Origin: Bipolaris cookei
Lineage: Eukaryota; Ascomycota; Dothideomycetes; Pleosporales; Pleosporaceae
Direction of reading: 5' to 3'
DNA: 64,000 bases
Assembly (NCBI GenBank): GCA_002286855.1
Contig: NRSV01000014.1
Coordinates: forward strand, 372,001-436,000
The number at the start of each line of letters is the position of its first letter. Positions within the stretch are counted from its first letter, which is position 1. The translations under genes were made by a program, and so were the position numbers. A model generated the notes under the pieces. That model saw only the letters and a program-made list of their open reading frames with translations, was not told the origin of the DNA and did no database searches. Below, piece after piece: positions 11,498 to 22,478 of the stretch.

Positions 11498-12460
11498 TTG
11501 GATGCATCCGATTGCCACGTCGTGTGGATCTGTCCGTTACCCGACGTTGAGCTACCGTCCCCAATATTGATGTTCGACGAAGTTCATCTCACGCAGGAAT
11601 ATGATGCTAGTCGACATTCTAATCAGTATTACTGCAGCGTTGTCGCGGGCCACAATGTCATTATGGCGACCCTGCCTCTTGGATGCTCAAGCTACCACCA
11701 TGCTGGCCACCTGAGCAGCGCTCTGCTCGACACATTCTCCAATATCAGAACAGTCCTCATAGTTGGGATTGGTGGTGGTGTCCCATTACCGAAGCCATGC
11801 GAGAATCCCCTGGAAGATATTCACCTTGGGGACGTCGTTGTAGAATGGTATCGAGATGGCAAAGCTACTTGTATCCATTATGGGTGGAATAGGGTCAAAG
11901 GCGACGCGGGCATTGAGATCCTCGGAACCATGCAGAAAGGGGACTGGGTTATTGGACAAGGTCTTGCGAAACTGGTATCAGACCATGACTGTGGCGAGAC
12001 AAACTTCCAGGATCACTTGGAGCTACTGAAAAATGACCCAAAGTTCGCTCATCTAGGTCTTGAACACGATAGGTCATTTCATGCTGCTTACAAGCACCGG
12101 GGTGAACGGGACTCTGGCTGCGAGACTTGTATTCGTGCGCCATTCGCATTAGTCTAAAGGCCCCCACGTACCAGCAAGCAAACGGAAAGGTTCATTTTTC
12201 ACCAAGGGAAAATAGAAAGTGGTAAATTTGTCATAAAAGATGGAGAGCGCCGAGACAAGATTAGTGATGTCTGTGGAGACGTGGTTTATGTCGAGATGGA
12301 AGCAGTGGGCGTTGATGTCAGCAGCAAGTATCTCATGATACGGGGCATCTCTGATTATTCAGATTCACATAAGAACGATCTTTGGAACTTTACGCTGCCG
12401 GCAATGCAGCAGTATTCTCAAAAGAGTTGTTGTGCAAGATCAAGCCGATAGCCCTTTAGC
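11498..12460 (+). pseudogene. Relic of a PNP_UDP (nucleoside phosphorylase-like) domain gene
   Basis: The first frame (11498-12157) matches the N-terminal phosphorylase domain found on many fungal NLR-like (STAND) proteins: VVWICPLP near the start, AGHNVIMATLPLG, then VLIVGIGGGVP and IHLGDVVVEW. After a stop at 12155-12157 the domain continues in another frame (about 12200-12460) with GKIESGKFVIKDG, VVYVEMEAVGVDV and LMIRGISDYSDSHKNDLWN, ending at TAG 12458-12460. The first frame begins just after a stop, with TTG rather than ATG, so the start codon has also been lost. No NACHT, ankyrin or TPR part follows. In fungal immune-like receptors this domain is an N-terminal effector module; here only a broken domain remains. 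Confidence 0.8.
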
Positions 12461-13690
12461 GTAGGACGGCAAACTACCAAAATCAGTATCCTGATTCTCA
12501 GATATCTATTGGCTAATAAAAATACAGCTTCAAGTTTAGTTCCACAACCCCAATGGGAGGAACAATAAGGCTTAGTATCGCAGGGAGGTTCCGCTTTCTC
12601 GGGTTCCAATCAAATTATAAACGGAAAAATCACGATTCTTGGGAACCTCAACATGAGGGATGAAAATGTGTCTTTCTGAAAATATTATCTCCTTCACCGT
12701 CTTCATATCTTGCTTCTAATAATATGTAGGTAGTCAGGCTTTAGCCATGGGTCTATCATGAAGACCTGCGCTCTCAGACATCTATAGCAACTGCTTAGCT
12801 GGCGGATCTGCTAGCACGGTATTGTAATATTCAAAATTCACTACACATAGTCAAAATTGGGCAATGGTTCAATATAGTAAGTCCTGGGTTTCGCCCATCC
12901 GCATCCCATAAGGGAGGTTTTTGTAATAGCATCAAAATGCAAATACAATATTCGAGTTTCTTTCGAAACATCATATAGGATGAGGGGGAGCCAGAGACAT
13001 CGCGGAGATTGCTCCCTCTGATCTCACTGATTTCAATTGTGTAACCTTGCGCTCGTGTCAGGACGGAATGACATGAGCAGATGAAACTGACCCCATGGAT
13101 CGACGAAGAAATGCTCTTCATAACTTTAAGTGTAGTTTCTACAACTCTTGGTGTCTCTCACGCTGATCATCACACTACTCGTGCCAGCCCCAAAAGCGTC
13201 TATAGATATCTTCAATCAGGTCTGCGCTGCTGACAGCTCAACTCTCTCGCCTCGATGTGGTTTAACTCGGGTCGCAATTTTTCAGGTCAGGTGTCGGGCT
13301 CTGTCATGTTTTTAGGTTCCAATACACACACGTATTTGCGTGTCGTGAAGATTCGGTGTGCCAATGTCTTTCGTGTAAGTGTATCCGTTTTGTTCATCAC
13401 TAGTCTTTTCTTAGCATTAAGAAGATATTTCAGGAAGAGCTATGACCCCTTCCAATTTTATATACGGGCATTCTGGCCAGTCTATTGGCTAAGCACCATG
13501 CTAAATAGCCCTGCCGAGCCGGGATAGACCGGATTCAAGAACCTTGTAGCTTGCATCTTAATCTCGATATTAGTCTGTGCATGGGAACTTGCGACGAGCT
13601 AATAATGCAGTGGAGTATCATCAATTCATCCCTGAATGCCATATTAAAAACGATGGTACTGCTCTAGTTGTGATAATTTCAACCTTCATA
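12461..13690. other. Intergenic, promoter side of the polyglycine-hydrolase-like gene
   Basis: AT-rich sequence with short frames only. The frame of the next gene is open from 13577, but there is no ATG before 13691 and no domain in that stretch, so I take it as 5' UTR. Confidence 0.5.
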
Positions 13691-15625
13691 ATGTATACTT
13701 CACGCTCGTTACTTTCAACTTTAGCAAGTTGCCTTTCGCTAACAGCATTCGTTGTATCATTTCCCACCACTAATCAGCATTTGCCCAGCTCGAAGCGCAA
13801 TGCGACGGTTGAACAGAACGTGTTCTTCGATATCAATGGCAAAGAAGTAGAAACCAGAATCGCAAAATTGAAGGCAGAGGGTTACCGACCAACTTCCCTA
13901 AGTATTCATGGCACGCCTACCGATGCAAAATACGCCGGCATCTGGACAAAGCAAGATGGCAGTCCATACGAGATTATTTTAGGTGCCAACAAAACTACCT
14001 ATGATGCTTGGCTCGACCAGTGGAAAGCCAATGGTTACGTTTCAACGCAAGTCTCTGCCACCGGACCTGCCTCCAGTGCAGTATTTGCAGGTGTGATGGA
14101 GCAAATATCCTCGGTTCGCAACTGGGCTCAACTATGTGGTCTTAACAACCCTTATGCGTACTTGAATGCGACAATAGATATTCCGATGCTGATTAAGGGC
14201 GTGAGTTTGTACGGCGTTCCAACCGAGCGCCAATATTGTATCCTCGGACACGAGAACACAGACAACCACCAACAGACTGTGTGGTATCCGACGAGCTTTA
14301 CGCAGGATTACAAGACGATGGAAGCTGATGAGACTTCAAAAAGATTCTGGAGACCGGTCTTCATCGACAGCTCCGAAGACAAGCTCCTTGCACCTATTTT
14401 TGACGACACGAGTGTTGGAAAATGGACCGTCCGTACCGAACTCACCGCATCGCAGTTGCAATCAGAGATTGTTGCGCAAAGGGCGAACAACATGTATCCT
14501 ATTCACATCTCCGGTGCAGGGTCTGTGGAGACACAATACGTTGTGATTTTTGCAGAACGAGTAACCCCTTTGGAACGCAATTGGCACGCTGTAGGTGATA
14601 TTACTGGCTTCAAGGACAATTCTAGAGTGAAGAGGGATTTGGATGAAATACTTCAAAAGTTTATGAAGCGTAACAGTGTCCGACAAGCCCAAGTCTCCGC
14701 CTCAATCAACGGAACTGTCGTCGCTTCACGCGCCTACACATGGGCCGAGAGCGACCGCGCCATTATCGAACCATCCGACAAGTTCCTTCTCGGGAGTGTA
14801 TCCAAAGCGTTCACATACGCGGCAGTAGACCACCTTGCCTCCACTGGCATGATCAACCTGACAGACCACGTCTACCCGCTCCTTGGCTACACTAAGCCCG
14901 CAGACCCTCGCTCGCTAAACATTACCATACAACACCTGCTCGACCATACGGCGGGATTTGACCGTGGAATATCACCCGACATTGGCTTCATCTTCACGAC
15001 CGTCGCACAATCGCTTAACCAATCTACTCCCGCCACACTACGTCAGCTCATCGAGTACGTCCTTGCCAAACCGCTCGACTTCGAACCCGGCGCAAAAAGC
15101 GTGTACTCAAACTATGGAACCCTGCTCCTAGGCTACCTAATTGCCAACAAAACCGGTGACACATACATGTCCTACATTCAGAAAAACGTCCTCAAGGGTC
15201 TCGACGTGGAAATGTATACCACACCAGCGGCACAGCACATCAACGATCGCGTCGTCCAGGAAACAAAGACTGCCAGCATTTCCGCTTTGACGCCACTATC
15301 AAGCAAGAGAGCATCTGGTGTCCATGGCGGCGACGGTGCAGTTAAGGAAGCGGCGGTCTCTTCGTTTGCGCTAAAGGCTTCGGCGGATACGGTATCGCGG
15401 TTCATTGGCAATCACGCGGCGTATGGACTTGGTCCCCGACAGCGGTTTGAGTACCGTGACGGTTCGGTCGAGGGTGCGCGCGCCTTGGCGTATAGTATGG
15501 CCAACCTGGATTGGGCGATAACGCTGAATACGAGGGAGTATTTGGATGAAGATACATGGAACACGTTGGTGTTTAATGATTTATATATGCTTTGGAGTGA
15601 CCTTGATTCGGCGCTTCCCTCATGA
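13691..15625 (+). CDS. Secreted polyglycine-hydrolase-like serine protease (beta-lactamase fold)
   Basis: Single exon, 644 aa, starting at the ATG that opens a signal peptide (MYTSRSLLSTLASCLSLTAFVVS, cleavage near residue 23). The N-terminal half (about 45-330) holds repeated units of the type GYRPTSLSIHGTPTDAKYAG…W, as in the tandem-repeat domain preceding the catalytic domain in polyglycine hydrolases. The C-terminal half is a beta-lactamase/transpeptidase-like domain with SVSK (Ser369, Lys372) as the SxxK motif and YSN (Tyr472-Asn474) as the second motif. Known members of this architecture and length (Epicoccum and Bipolaris chitinase-modifying proteins) are secreted and cut the polyglycine linker of plant class IV chitinases. 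I infer the same type of activity; another amidohydrolase substrate is possible. The frame is intact although its neighbours are decayed. Confidence 0.85.
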   Translation: MYTSRSLLSTLASCLSLTAFVVSFPTTNQHLPSSKRNATVEQNVFFDINGKEVETRIAKLKAEGYRPTSLSIHGTPTDAKYAGIWTKQDGSPYEIILGANKTTYDAWLDQWKANGYVSTQVSATGPASSAVFAGVMEQISSVRNWAQLCGLNNPYAYLNATIDIPMLIKGVSLYGVPTERQYCILGHENTDNHQQTVWYPTSFTQDYKTMEADETSKRFWRPVFIDSSEDKLLAPIFDDTSVGKWTVRTELTASQLQSEIVAQRANNMYPIHISGAGSVETQYVVIFAERVTPLERNWHAVGDITGFKDNSRVKRDLDEILQKFMKRNSVRQAQVSASINGTVVASRAYTWAESDRAIIEPSDKFLLGSVSKAFTYAAVDHLASTGMINLTDHVYPLLGYTKPADPRSLNITIQHLLDHTAGFDRGISPDIGFIFTTVAQSLNQSTPATLRQLIEYVLAKPLDFEPGAKSVYSNYGTLLLGYLIANKTGDTYMSYIQKNVLKGLDVEMYTTPAAQHINDRVVQETKTASISALTPLSSKRASGVHGGDGAVKEAAVSSFALKASADTVSRFIGNHAAYGLGPRQRFEYRDGSVEGARALAYSMANLDWAITLNTREYLDEDTWNTLVFNDLYMLWSDLDSALPS

Positions 15626-16248
15626 TAGGATTGAGCGTTCTTGCTTTTGTAATGTAATTCACCAGTGTACTTTTGTGTACTATTGATCTTTTTTGTAAAT
15701 ACTTTTAGACTATACGCATTCACATCACAAAGAATGCAGATACTTTCTTGAAATTATTCGTATCTTCGGCGAGACGATCTGATAATCTGGTAGGGTGTAG
15801 TATTACGGGGAGTCTAAATCTCGCTGTTTTTTCTCTCTAGAGCGGTTTCTATAGCAACTGCTTGGTGTTTGACTGACGACTTTATTAGACTACCGATTTT
15901 GAGAGCTTATCGTAAAACTTGACCTGATCCTGATTTCAAGAAGATATCTCCACCCGACACGTATGGACATATGATTGAAGATGTATCCTGGGAGCGATCA
16001 TTTGCCAAAATGGAAGTAGGAGGCTGCTTGTCCTACAGCAGAATCAGAGGTAGCTACTACTACTTGTTCTACTATAGACTCAGAGGCAGTATGGAAGCTT
16101 CTAGTAAATAGACAATAATAGGTGCTAGGGGAGAGAAGTAGAGTAGAATTGATTGTCTTGAATTGATCTTGACCAGATTCTCATAACTGTTCTTCTCTTA
16201 TTAAACTTCTCTTGTCTTCTATCTACTCTGCTATTCTACTACTATATA
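15626..16248. other. Repeat-like sequence left of the pogo element
   Basis: AT-rich, with many TAGTAG/CTACTA motifs. The part from about 16000 to 16248 appears to continue beyond the transposon into 18054-18241, so it may be one older repeat split by the pogo insertion. No coding frame is supported. Confidence 0.35.
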
Positions 16249-18053
16249 ACGTGGTTCACAAGCGAGTCGCTCACGCCCCACCAGAGCGTCAACGTCGACA
16301 CGTTATCACGCACTTTTATCACAGTCAATAAACTATTATAATGTATTAAATTACTCATTAGAACCGCCACTATCGCTAGCACAATATATCTCAATTACGC
16401 AGGTACGAGCGTTATGTCCAGTCTGCTTGCAACGCACGCACCGCCTCTCTCCTCATACCCTTTTCAATGCGCTCTCACCGTCGCCACGACTGCTACTCGC
16501 CTGTTCAGCTAATACTTCTTGTACCTCGCCAACATTAAGAGTCTTATCTGTCCGTACATATTGCTGCTTGTGGCTTTTACGTTTATTTGCCGCATCTAGA
16601 GTCTCTTGAAGGGTAGCTATCTTCTCCATTAGCGTCATCTTATGTGCCATTTGCTGAGCCCCTTTGCTCAACTGTGCAACCTGCTCGTCAAGTAAACTTG
16701 CAGAAGACCCACGGCAATTTCTTACTCTCTGTCGAATGAGAGTATTTTGAGCCTCGACTTCGCGGGCATTGCGCGGCGTCTGCGCCTCCCAGGCGTCTAC
16801 CCGTCGCGGTGATTGTTTTGTCGTCTGCACCACTACATCAAGCTTCGATAGCACCGCTTGTGGGTTATGTGGGACTCTACCAGCGCCTCCAAAGCCAGCT
16901 TGGATATTATCCTTTGTAAAGGACTGCTCAAAAGCAGTATGAAAAGCTAGTAGGAAGGTCTCCTTACTAATATAGTGGGTGCGGTTGCGTGCCAAGCTTG
17001 AAACGGCGTCGCCATACTTGCGCTTCAACGGCGCGAAGCAGACATCAAGGAGCTGCAATAGGTGAGACGAGTGTGCAGGCATGTATAGAAGGATGGTATT
17101 TTTCTCTTTACAAAGATCTTGAAAATCGACGAAGCAGTGGCTCTCATGGCCTTCGATAATGAGCAGTCAATACCCACCAACAGTCTGCCTCTTTGTATGG
17201 GTATCAAATTGCTATCGCCACGCAAGAGCAAACTGATTGTTTGTCCAGCCATTAGAACTAACTTCAACTGCCCAGTCGGTAGGTAGGTTCTTAAACCAGA
17301 CGTCGATAAGCACCTTGTCCGCAAAGATAACGAAGGGTGGTAGCTGGCGACCTAACGCGCCTACGCCTTGGATCACAGTAACCCACTCACAGTTGCCTGG
17401 CTGTATCCGCTTCTTTTCACCATATCATTTAATGCCTGTGATAACTGACTGTGATAAAATCCTGCCCATTATAAAGCCAGTTTCATCAAAGTTATAGATA
17501 TCGTCGTCCACAATATCCCACTTCTGTTTTGTCGCCTCGACTAGATCGAAATAGCGCTGGATAGTCGCTGGGTCCTCGCAGACAGCTCATTGTTGATCAC
17601 AAGGACGACTCCAGCGCGTACGGAGCTCAAGAGTTCGCTTAACAAAGTTGCCAACCCAGTTCTTGCCAATAAGGTTGCTAGCGCGCTCATGCAATAGTTT
17701 ATCAGCCATTGCTCGAACTTTAGCCTTCGTAGGCGCAAATCCTCGCGCAGACTCTTCAAGAATACGCTCAACTACAGCCCCCTCCTCTAGCTTGTTCAGG
17801 CGCTTTGAGTTCGTTTCCGCAGTTGCGTCGGGGGCGCTTTCCAGCGCGTCGATCAGGCAAAGTTCGCCGAGGCACGTTATAGATACAGGCAGCACGTCTT
17901 TGACTTTGAACACGTTGCAATTGGATATAAAAAAGAGCAAGCTGAAGACCTGCTTCAGTATAGGGAATTTGACTAGTGCATTGTTGAGCCATGACGCGTT
18001 ATAGTGTCGTTGACGCTCTGGTGGGGCGTGAGCGACTCGCTTGTGAACCACGT
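16249..18053 (-). mobile_element. Fot1/pogo-type DNA transposon (1805 bp), inactive
   Basis: The two ends are perfect inverted repeats of 46 bp (ACGTGGTTCACAAGCGAGTC… at 16249 and its reverse complement ending at 18053). Each end is flanked by TA (16247-16248 and 18054-18055), the target duplication typical of Tc1/mariner and pogo elements. The interior encodes, on the minus strand, pieces of a pogo transposase. The size and TA duplication resemble the Molly/Pixie class described in Parastagonospora, but identity would need a sequence comparison. Confidence 0.92.
16453..18051 (-). pseudogene. Broken pogo transposase (HTH_Tnp_Tc5 / DDE_1)
   Basis: Read on the minus strand in family order: an N-terminal helix-turn-helix and CENP-B-like part (EEGAVVERILEESARGFAP…GKNWVGNFVKR, 17587-18051), the first catalytic segment (YNFDETGF, near 17480-17500), then WVTVIQG and a second catalytic Asp segment degraded to LLIIEGHESH (Asp to Glu), then HSSHLLQLLDVCFAPLKRKYG with the third Asp (near 17030-17080), and a C-terminal tail. 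At least three frames and several in-frame stops are needed to read it, so the transposase cannot be made. Confidence 0.85.
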
Positions 18054-18241
18054 TATATTGATTGAAATAGATTCTGGAAGAATCTTTCTAATAGTAGCTT
18101 GCGTAATCCTAGACGTCATAGATAGATATTGACTGCTAGTAGCATAATAGCTGCTAGTGATGGATTAATCACAGAATCCGGGTGGTACTCCGAGCACCTA
18201 GATACTACTAGAGAGAAGCTAAGTAGATTATATCTCCAACA
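18054..18241 (-). repeat. Possible remnant of a Copia-type LTR split by the pogo insertion
   Basis: On the minus strand this stretch starts TGTTGGAGATATAATCTA, a start common to fungal Ty1/Copia LTRs, directly next to the end of the NACHT pseudogene. It has the TAGTAG-rich composition of such LTRs and seems to continue at 16248 on the far side of the pogo element. The second LTR, primer-binding site and polymerase were not found, so this is a weak call. Confidence 0.35.
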
Positions 18242-18264
18242 CTATTGAATGGGCTCAACATCTC

Positions 18265-21200
18265 CTATATTGATACAGACTGAGGGAAACTGCGATCCAA
18301 TTGTGAGGAGTTCGAGAAATCATCATCGTCGAAAATAGGGATTGGGGTATTCGCGCGAGACGAAGCACAAGGATTATGACTTGAACTGTGGTTCACATCC
18401 CTGTTCAAGTCGACTGACTGACGAGGCCGTCTTTTTGGATGATTATAGAGCGGATCAGGCGATTGGGCGCTGAGAAAAGGGGAAGGCTGAGATTCCACAA
18501 AGCTGTTCCACACTTGATCATACCCGGCTTCCTGAGGAGCGTGAAAACTCTGTGACTCTCCTAGCGGAACGAGTTCAGGAGTCATCCAGCCCTTCTCAAA
18601 GTCTTCCCGAGAATTGGGATATTCTTCTCCGCCAATATGGGGCTGGAGTAGAGTGATCTGATCATTGCCTTTAGCCACTTCATCTACCCTAGTGAGGTCT
18701 TGTGGCAACGCCTTCGATACGCTTGCGTCTACTCTTTCCGCCATTCCATCCAAGTTGCGCTTTTTGTAGATCATAGTGGCATGTTCTTGGAAACGGTAAA
18801 AAAATAGGGTCAATACCTTAGTCTAAGAGTTGTTTCTTCTTATCTTCAGGCCAATTGAGAACATCGTTTTCAAACTCCTGGTGAATTTCGTTTTGGCAAG
18901 TTTCCATCAATATTTTCGCCATGTTGTAGATTGCTATCTTTCATTGTTGTTGTTGTTATTGTTATTGTTGTAGTAAAAATTGAAGTCGGGCATCTTGATA
19001 TTTGTAATGCTTCTGTTGAGCTTGTCGTAAGTATAGCTGCTGGAGATTTGTATTAATGTCTTAGAAGTCACAAATGCAGTCGAATAGCAAGCCCTCATTG
19101 TATAAACGCAGTTGGGATGAAGATTGCGGTAGCAGGTATTGCTGCTCTTGCCGAGGTTCAGAAGACTGCTCTGGAAGTAAATTTACTGGGAGAAAGGAAT
19201 TGGATGGAGTGCTAGTGGAGGTCTCTTCGCTATTTGTCGATGTTGATTTTGAATTGCGCACTTTCGCGGGTGTGAGCTGAATACTTAACTGACCGTGATG
19301 TTTGCGCGTATGTGCATTAAGTGCGGTTTTCTTTGAAAATCCGATACGGCTATACTGACAGGATGTTGTCTGACAATATACGCGCTGAATATGGATGGCT
19401 TCATGTTCGAATCGGAGCTGTGCAGTGGGAAAGCCTAAAGATAGCCTATCGCAATGTGGAAATCGGCAAAGGAAGGCGGTCGAAGCATATGACTCTTGGA
19501 ATTCCCGGAGCAGTACTGGCGAGATGCCTTCAACTTTATGTTGCGCCAAAAGTACCTTATTGAGTCTGGACTTACCTGAGCTGTTATCGCCATCGAGCTG
19601 ACTAGCTAATAGTCTGAGACTTAGTACGTCTGTCATCAATTGATAGATCTGCATGCTAGAAAATAGCCGGAGTCGTCCATCCAGGTGGCTATCGTTGATT
19701 TTATCTCTCGTCTCAACCTGATTCATTTCACGCCCAAGTGCATGCCAGCAGTTTTGATGTGTTTTGTGCATTTATGTTAGATGGATTTGAAACTGCTGTT
19801 CCATACCAAAATTGCCTCTTCCCGATGCATATTGCGAACAATGTTCGATCCAAAACTCTGTCGTATAGGGTAGAAGCCTGTAGTTACCATTCGCGACTTG
19901 AGCAAGGTATTCAAGGGAGTCGCTTTCAACCCGCAAAAGATTGAGATTGCGGGTAATGATAATGGCGCAAGCGGACGAAATATCTAGAGCGGCGTCAATT
20001 GCTGGGACAATCTGCGGTATTTGAGACTTAAGGAGGTGCCTTTTGAGCGTTAGACATTGTGGATTTAACTCATCGAGAAACTCACTCTTTCACTGAAAGT
20101 GAACTGGTACTATCGTCGAGTCTGGGAGTTCTTCTATGAGCGGCTTGCAGTGATCAAGTATAGAAGCGACAGGGATACTCCGTACTTGAGAGCTCGAGTC
20201 GTATAGAAAAATCGACAGTGTGCGCAGTAGCTCTGACCTATGCAAAGGCCTCCGGACATAGCATATCCAGCTCATGACACGCGACACACCTCCATAACTA
20301 TGCGCACCTGGAGCGCTGCAGAGACGAATCAAATTTTGTTGATAAAGGGCTTCGAGATCAGAGGGAAGATCATCGACAATAGAACGAAGCTCCTCAGGGC
20401 TATAAACCGTATGGAGTGATTTCAGTACGAGGCTTACCCACAGGAACATACCTGTGCAAGTGTTAGAAAATAGATTGTCAATCAGCAGATTGGGCAACAG
20501 GTACCATGCGACTTCTTACATAGAGTTTCTTTGACATGAACCAGGATGGATGCATCGGGATCGAGCTCATCGAAATGGTCAGGAAGATCAGAAAGCTTGT
20601 TGTCAACGAAATTGGCGATGGCGCGGGTAACTGCAAAGCTTTCGTTGGCGTTGCTGAGAGAGATTTTTGTTGCTGATTTATCCTTTTTGCGCAAAGATCG
20701 TGAGATTTCTATCGTCTCTCGACTGGCAATCATAATCTTGTAGTTGTGGGTAGAATGAGTAGTAGATACTAGTTCAGCAAGATCTTTGAGAAGCTCTTTC
20801 TGGCCTCGTGAACTTCACTCGTCAATACCATCTAATAACAAGTCTCAAAGAGCCTAACCCTTGGAAAAGTTCAGGGAGAAGACCCAGCAATGCCTTCTTC
20901 GTTGGCATTGGGTGGGAAGTGAAATAGACGTCATGAACGTAGATTGCGAGATCCTGGTGCCTCTGGATGACATGCGAGATGATGGATCGCAGCAGGCGGA
21001 TTAGACCATCGGAATGGCTTCCAAGGAAACTACAAAAGTATTAGAAAATTTGAACTGCATTCGCCTTTGCATGTCGCATAAGACTAGAGCATATCACGGA
21101 TTTTCCTTCAAATAGTTATACAAGTGATTAACAGTGGTAGTGTATAAACATGCCTACCCCCGGCTTTCCGCAAGGCCACAAGAGAGAATTTTTTGCGCTA

Positions 21201-22183
21201 TCTCCCAGCCATAATTGAGTTTCTTTGTGCTGCAAAAACCACTCGCAGCTTCCCGGCAAGTAATCTCCCATATACTGTTCGAGTATGTCGGCTTGGAGTG
21301 TTTCATTTGTTCCAAGCCGAGCTAAGACTTTCTGAATTTTGGTCTGGAGTTGGAGTGCTAAATGAGCTCATATCTCCATACATTCATAGAGTTGGTGTGT
21401 ACTTACAACGTTCTACTCACGCTCTTAGTGTTCCCACCTCTCGTCGTCAGCCTTGCTACGTCGAATAGCTTGGGAGATTTCTGCCGCAGCGGCTTCTTCG
21501 TCAACCAGCCCTCCATGGTATGTTAAGTTTTTCAATATCCTGTTGAATCGAGATTCAAACCCGGCCCATATTGAGCTAAAGAAGATAGCCCATGCTATAA
21601 GTCATGAGTACAGCACAACATGGCACAACTGGAAACCCTACAATTTCTTCGCACAAACTTGTAAGTTCGCCGATGAAATTCTATAATGTCAGAGTAGACC
21701 AAAGCCAAAATATTCTGAAAGTTGTGGTCGTCGGCAAGTGCATGACTGAGTTGGTCCAGGCGAGGAAGCATGTCGGCGATCTTGCCATATGCTTCTATCA
21801 ACTTTTCGAAAGCACTAATGGAATCGATCGCGATCTGTTGATATACAACAAGTAATACGAACTGGGAGAAGATACGCGACTCATCATACAGTAAGCATCA
21901 ACTTAACTGGCACCCATATCCAGGCAAGATAAGGTGTACCATTGCACAGCACGTCAACAACCTTGGAGTAATGCTCCATCGCTCATAGGAATGGATCAAG
22001 CCGCACCATATTCTTCTGAATGCGACGAGCACGGAGCTGCCGCTCGATACGCATGGCTTCTTTCCGGACATCCTTGAGCTGAGTATTATGGAAAAGTCGC
22101 CGGTCTTCTGGCGTGACGGTGGACGCAAACCGCTCGAAGGCGTCTTGAAACGTAAGGGTGGCCTGGGCCGAAGGGGCCGTCAT
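18265..22183 (-). pseudogene. NACHT/STAND NTPase with C-terminal C2H2 fingers, decayed
   Basis: Minus strand from ATG 22183. Order: fungal NACHT N-terminal domain (TFQDAFERFAS…WIWVPVKLMLT, intron, then IAIDSISAFEKLIEAYGKIADMLPRL and SWAIFFSSIWAGFESRFNR); LPGSCEWFLQH before a degenerate Walker A (CGKPGVG, then GKS in another frame); DGID-type Walker B; MIASRETIEISRS sensor; GMFLWVSLVLKSL; a helical arm (MSWICYVRRPLHRSELL); then FLCRFPHC and CQTTSCQYSRIGFSKKTALNAHTRKHH fingers (19061-19771) and a disordered tail to 18265. Damage: TGA at 21983-21985 for expected CGA, TAA at 21425-21427 for CAA, TGA at 20815-20817 for TGG, TAA at 18818-18820 for CAA, plus frameshifts near 20825, 20095 and 18805. 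All four stops fit C:G to T:A change. Intact relatives are presumed immune or heterokaryon-incompatibility receptors. Confidence 0.85.
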
Positions 22184-22478
22184 CGGGCTGTGCAAACAAG
22201 CCGCCGATGTGCGATGAAGCCTGGGTCAGACTGCTTATTTCCTAAAGACAAGCAATAAAAGGAGTTCAAGAAGAAGTTGAGTGAAGGTGACCAGCAGTAC
22301 ACTCGAGGCTGGCGAGGCATCTGTATAGCCCTGCGGGTCGCAGTCATGCTCAGCCCCAGTGGCTGTGTTCATGCATCTACGCAGTTACACTAGACACAGG
22401 CCAGCTCCCGCAGGTCTCAGACGTCCACTATGACGACTCGCAAGACATCGCTTCTTGCACTCGTAGTCAGTCGGCAGC

